5,448 bases of DNA, from the NCBI GenBank assembly GCA_025459035.1, contig JALORJ010000203.1, positions 1-5,448 on the forward strand. Reading direction: 5' to 3'. This document shows positions 5,087 through 5,448 of the stretch, one piece after another (positions within the stretch are counted from its first letter, which is position 1; every line of letters begins with the position of its first letter). Both the position numbers and the translations under genes were made by a program. This stretch comes from Burkholderiales bacterium. Lineage in GTDB: Bacteria; Pseudomonadota; Gammaproteobacteria; Burkholderiales; Ga0077523. The notes under the pieces were generated by a model. The model was not told where the DNA came from. It saw only the letters and a list, made by a program, of their open reading frames with translations, and searched no databases.

Positions 5087-5448
5087 CTGTGGCTACGCAG
5101 GCACGTCGCCCGAAGAGTCACGCGCCCTTCGGCGGTGTCGTCGGGTGGCAGCGAAGATGCGCTTCAGGGCATGCACAGCGACTGGAGCGGCATGTCCCCG
5201 GAGGCGCCACGGCCTGCGGAGCGCACCCGGGTGCGGTGTGCGCGGACGACTGCCGCGTCTGACATGCCTTCGACGCACGGGCGCTGGAGCCGGTCGGTCC
5301 TGGTCCGCACGGACGCGGGTTGCGATGCGCCGCCGCCCGGATCACGGGCCGCAATCGCAGCTGCTACGTCGGACCTGCCGGCGATCCGGGTTGCGCACCG
5401 GAGATCTCTTCACCCGTGGTCGCGATCGCGACCGCCGCACGGCGTTCG
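5087..5448. other. Region with no supportable gene
   Basis: About 360 bp after the antitoxin. No frame on either strand gives a recognisable protein, and the short open frames show no conserved motif. A minus-strand frame enters from the right edge and stops at 5364-5366 after 28 codons including the stop (ending GSPAGPT); it could be the tail of a gene outside the window, but nothing identifies it. A hairpin CCGAAG (5110-5115) with CTTCGG (5127-5132) and an 11-nt loop follows the antitoxin but lacks a T-run, so it is a weak terminator candidate. CGGGTTGCG is repeated at 5316-5324 and 5387-5395. Confidence 0.5.
5418..5433. repeat. 16-bp perfect palindrome GGTCGCGATCGCGACC
   Basis: A fully self-complementary 16-bp sequence centred on GCGATCGC in DNA without a recognised gene. 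It could be a protein-binding site or a chance product of the high G+C content; no neighbouring element decides between them. Confidence 0.4.

Noticed and set aside
5110..5132. CCGAAG/CTTCGG hairpin after the antitoxin, as an intrinsic terminator
   Set aside because: Six-base stem with an 11-nt loop and no T-run. Noted only within the non-coding region entry.
1..5448. CRISPR array, tRNA, rRNA or insertion-sequence ends
   Set aside because: No regularly spaced repeats, no tRNA-like cloverleaf, no rRNA sequence, and no paired terminal inverted repeats with a transposase were found.

Overview
The window is GC-rich DNA (roughly 70% G+C by eye) with tightly packed genes. It most resembles the chromosome of a betaproteobacterium of the Burkholderiales type. 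That guess rests on a DUF2917 gene divergent from a MocR-type regulator, the strong G/C third-position codon bias, and the toxin-antitoxin families present. It comes from recognising the proteins, not from any search.

Layout. Positions 1-471 (minus strand) hold a vapBC-type toxin-antitoxin module: an AbrB-fold antitoxin and a PIN-domain toxin whose 3' end runs off the left edge. They overlap by 4 nt, and a promoter overlapped by inverted repeats lies just upstream. Positions 519-860 (minus) encode a 113-residue DUF2917 protein of unknown function. After a divergent control region (861-1073) come three plus-strand genes: a MocR-family transcription factor (1074-2516), a type II L-2-haloacid dehalogenase with all textbook catalytic residues (2593-3282), and an MFS transporter resembling YcaD (3293-4441) that ends in a dense G-run. 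Positions 4496-5086 hold a second toxin-antitoxin locus of the RelE/HigB-HTH type. Its operator-promoter and antitoxin are intact, but the toxin gene has lost its middle, about 45-50 codons, and continues out of frame. Positions 5087-5448 contain no gene I can support.

How the genes may work together. The MocR regulator probably controls its divergent neighbour, itself, or both through repeats in 950-1030. It may also control the dehalogenase-transporter pair, which are 10 bp apart and likely co-transcribed. The transporter could move the dehalogenase substrate or product, but that is inference from position only. The two toxin-antitoxin loci flank this metabolic block. One looks functional as far as visible. 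The other looks like a decayed module in which only the DNA-binding antitoxin survives.

The strongest observation is this second locus: an orphaned, apparently still translated HTH antitoxin with its own operator, downstream of a toxin gene disabled by internal deletion and frameshift. I did not find a convincing wholly new system here.
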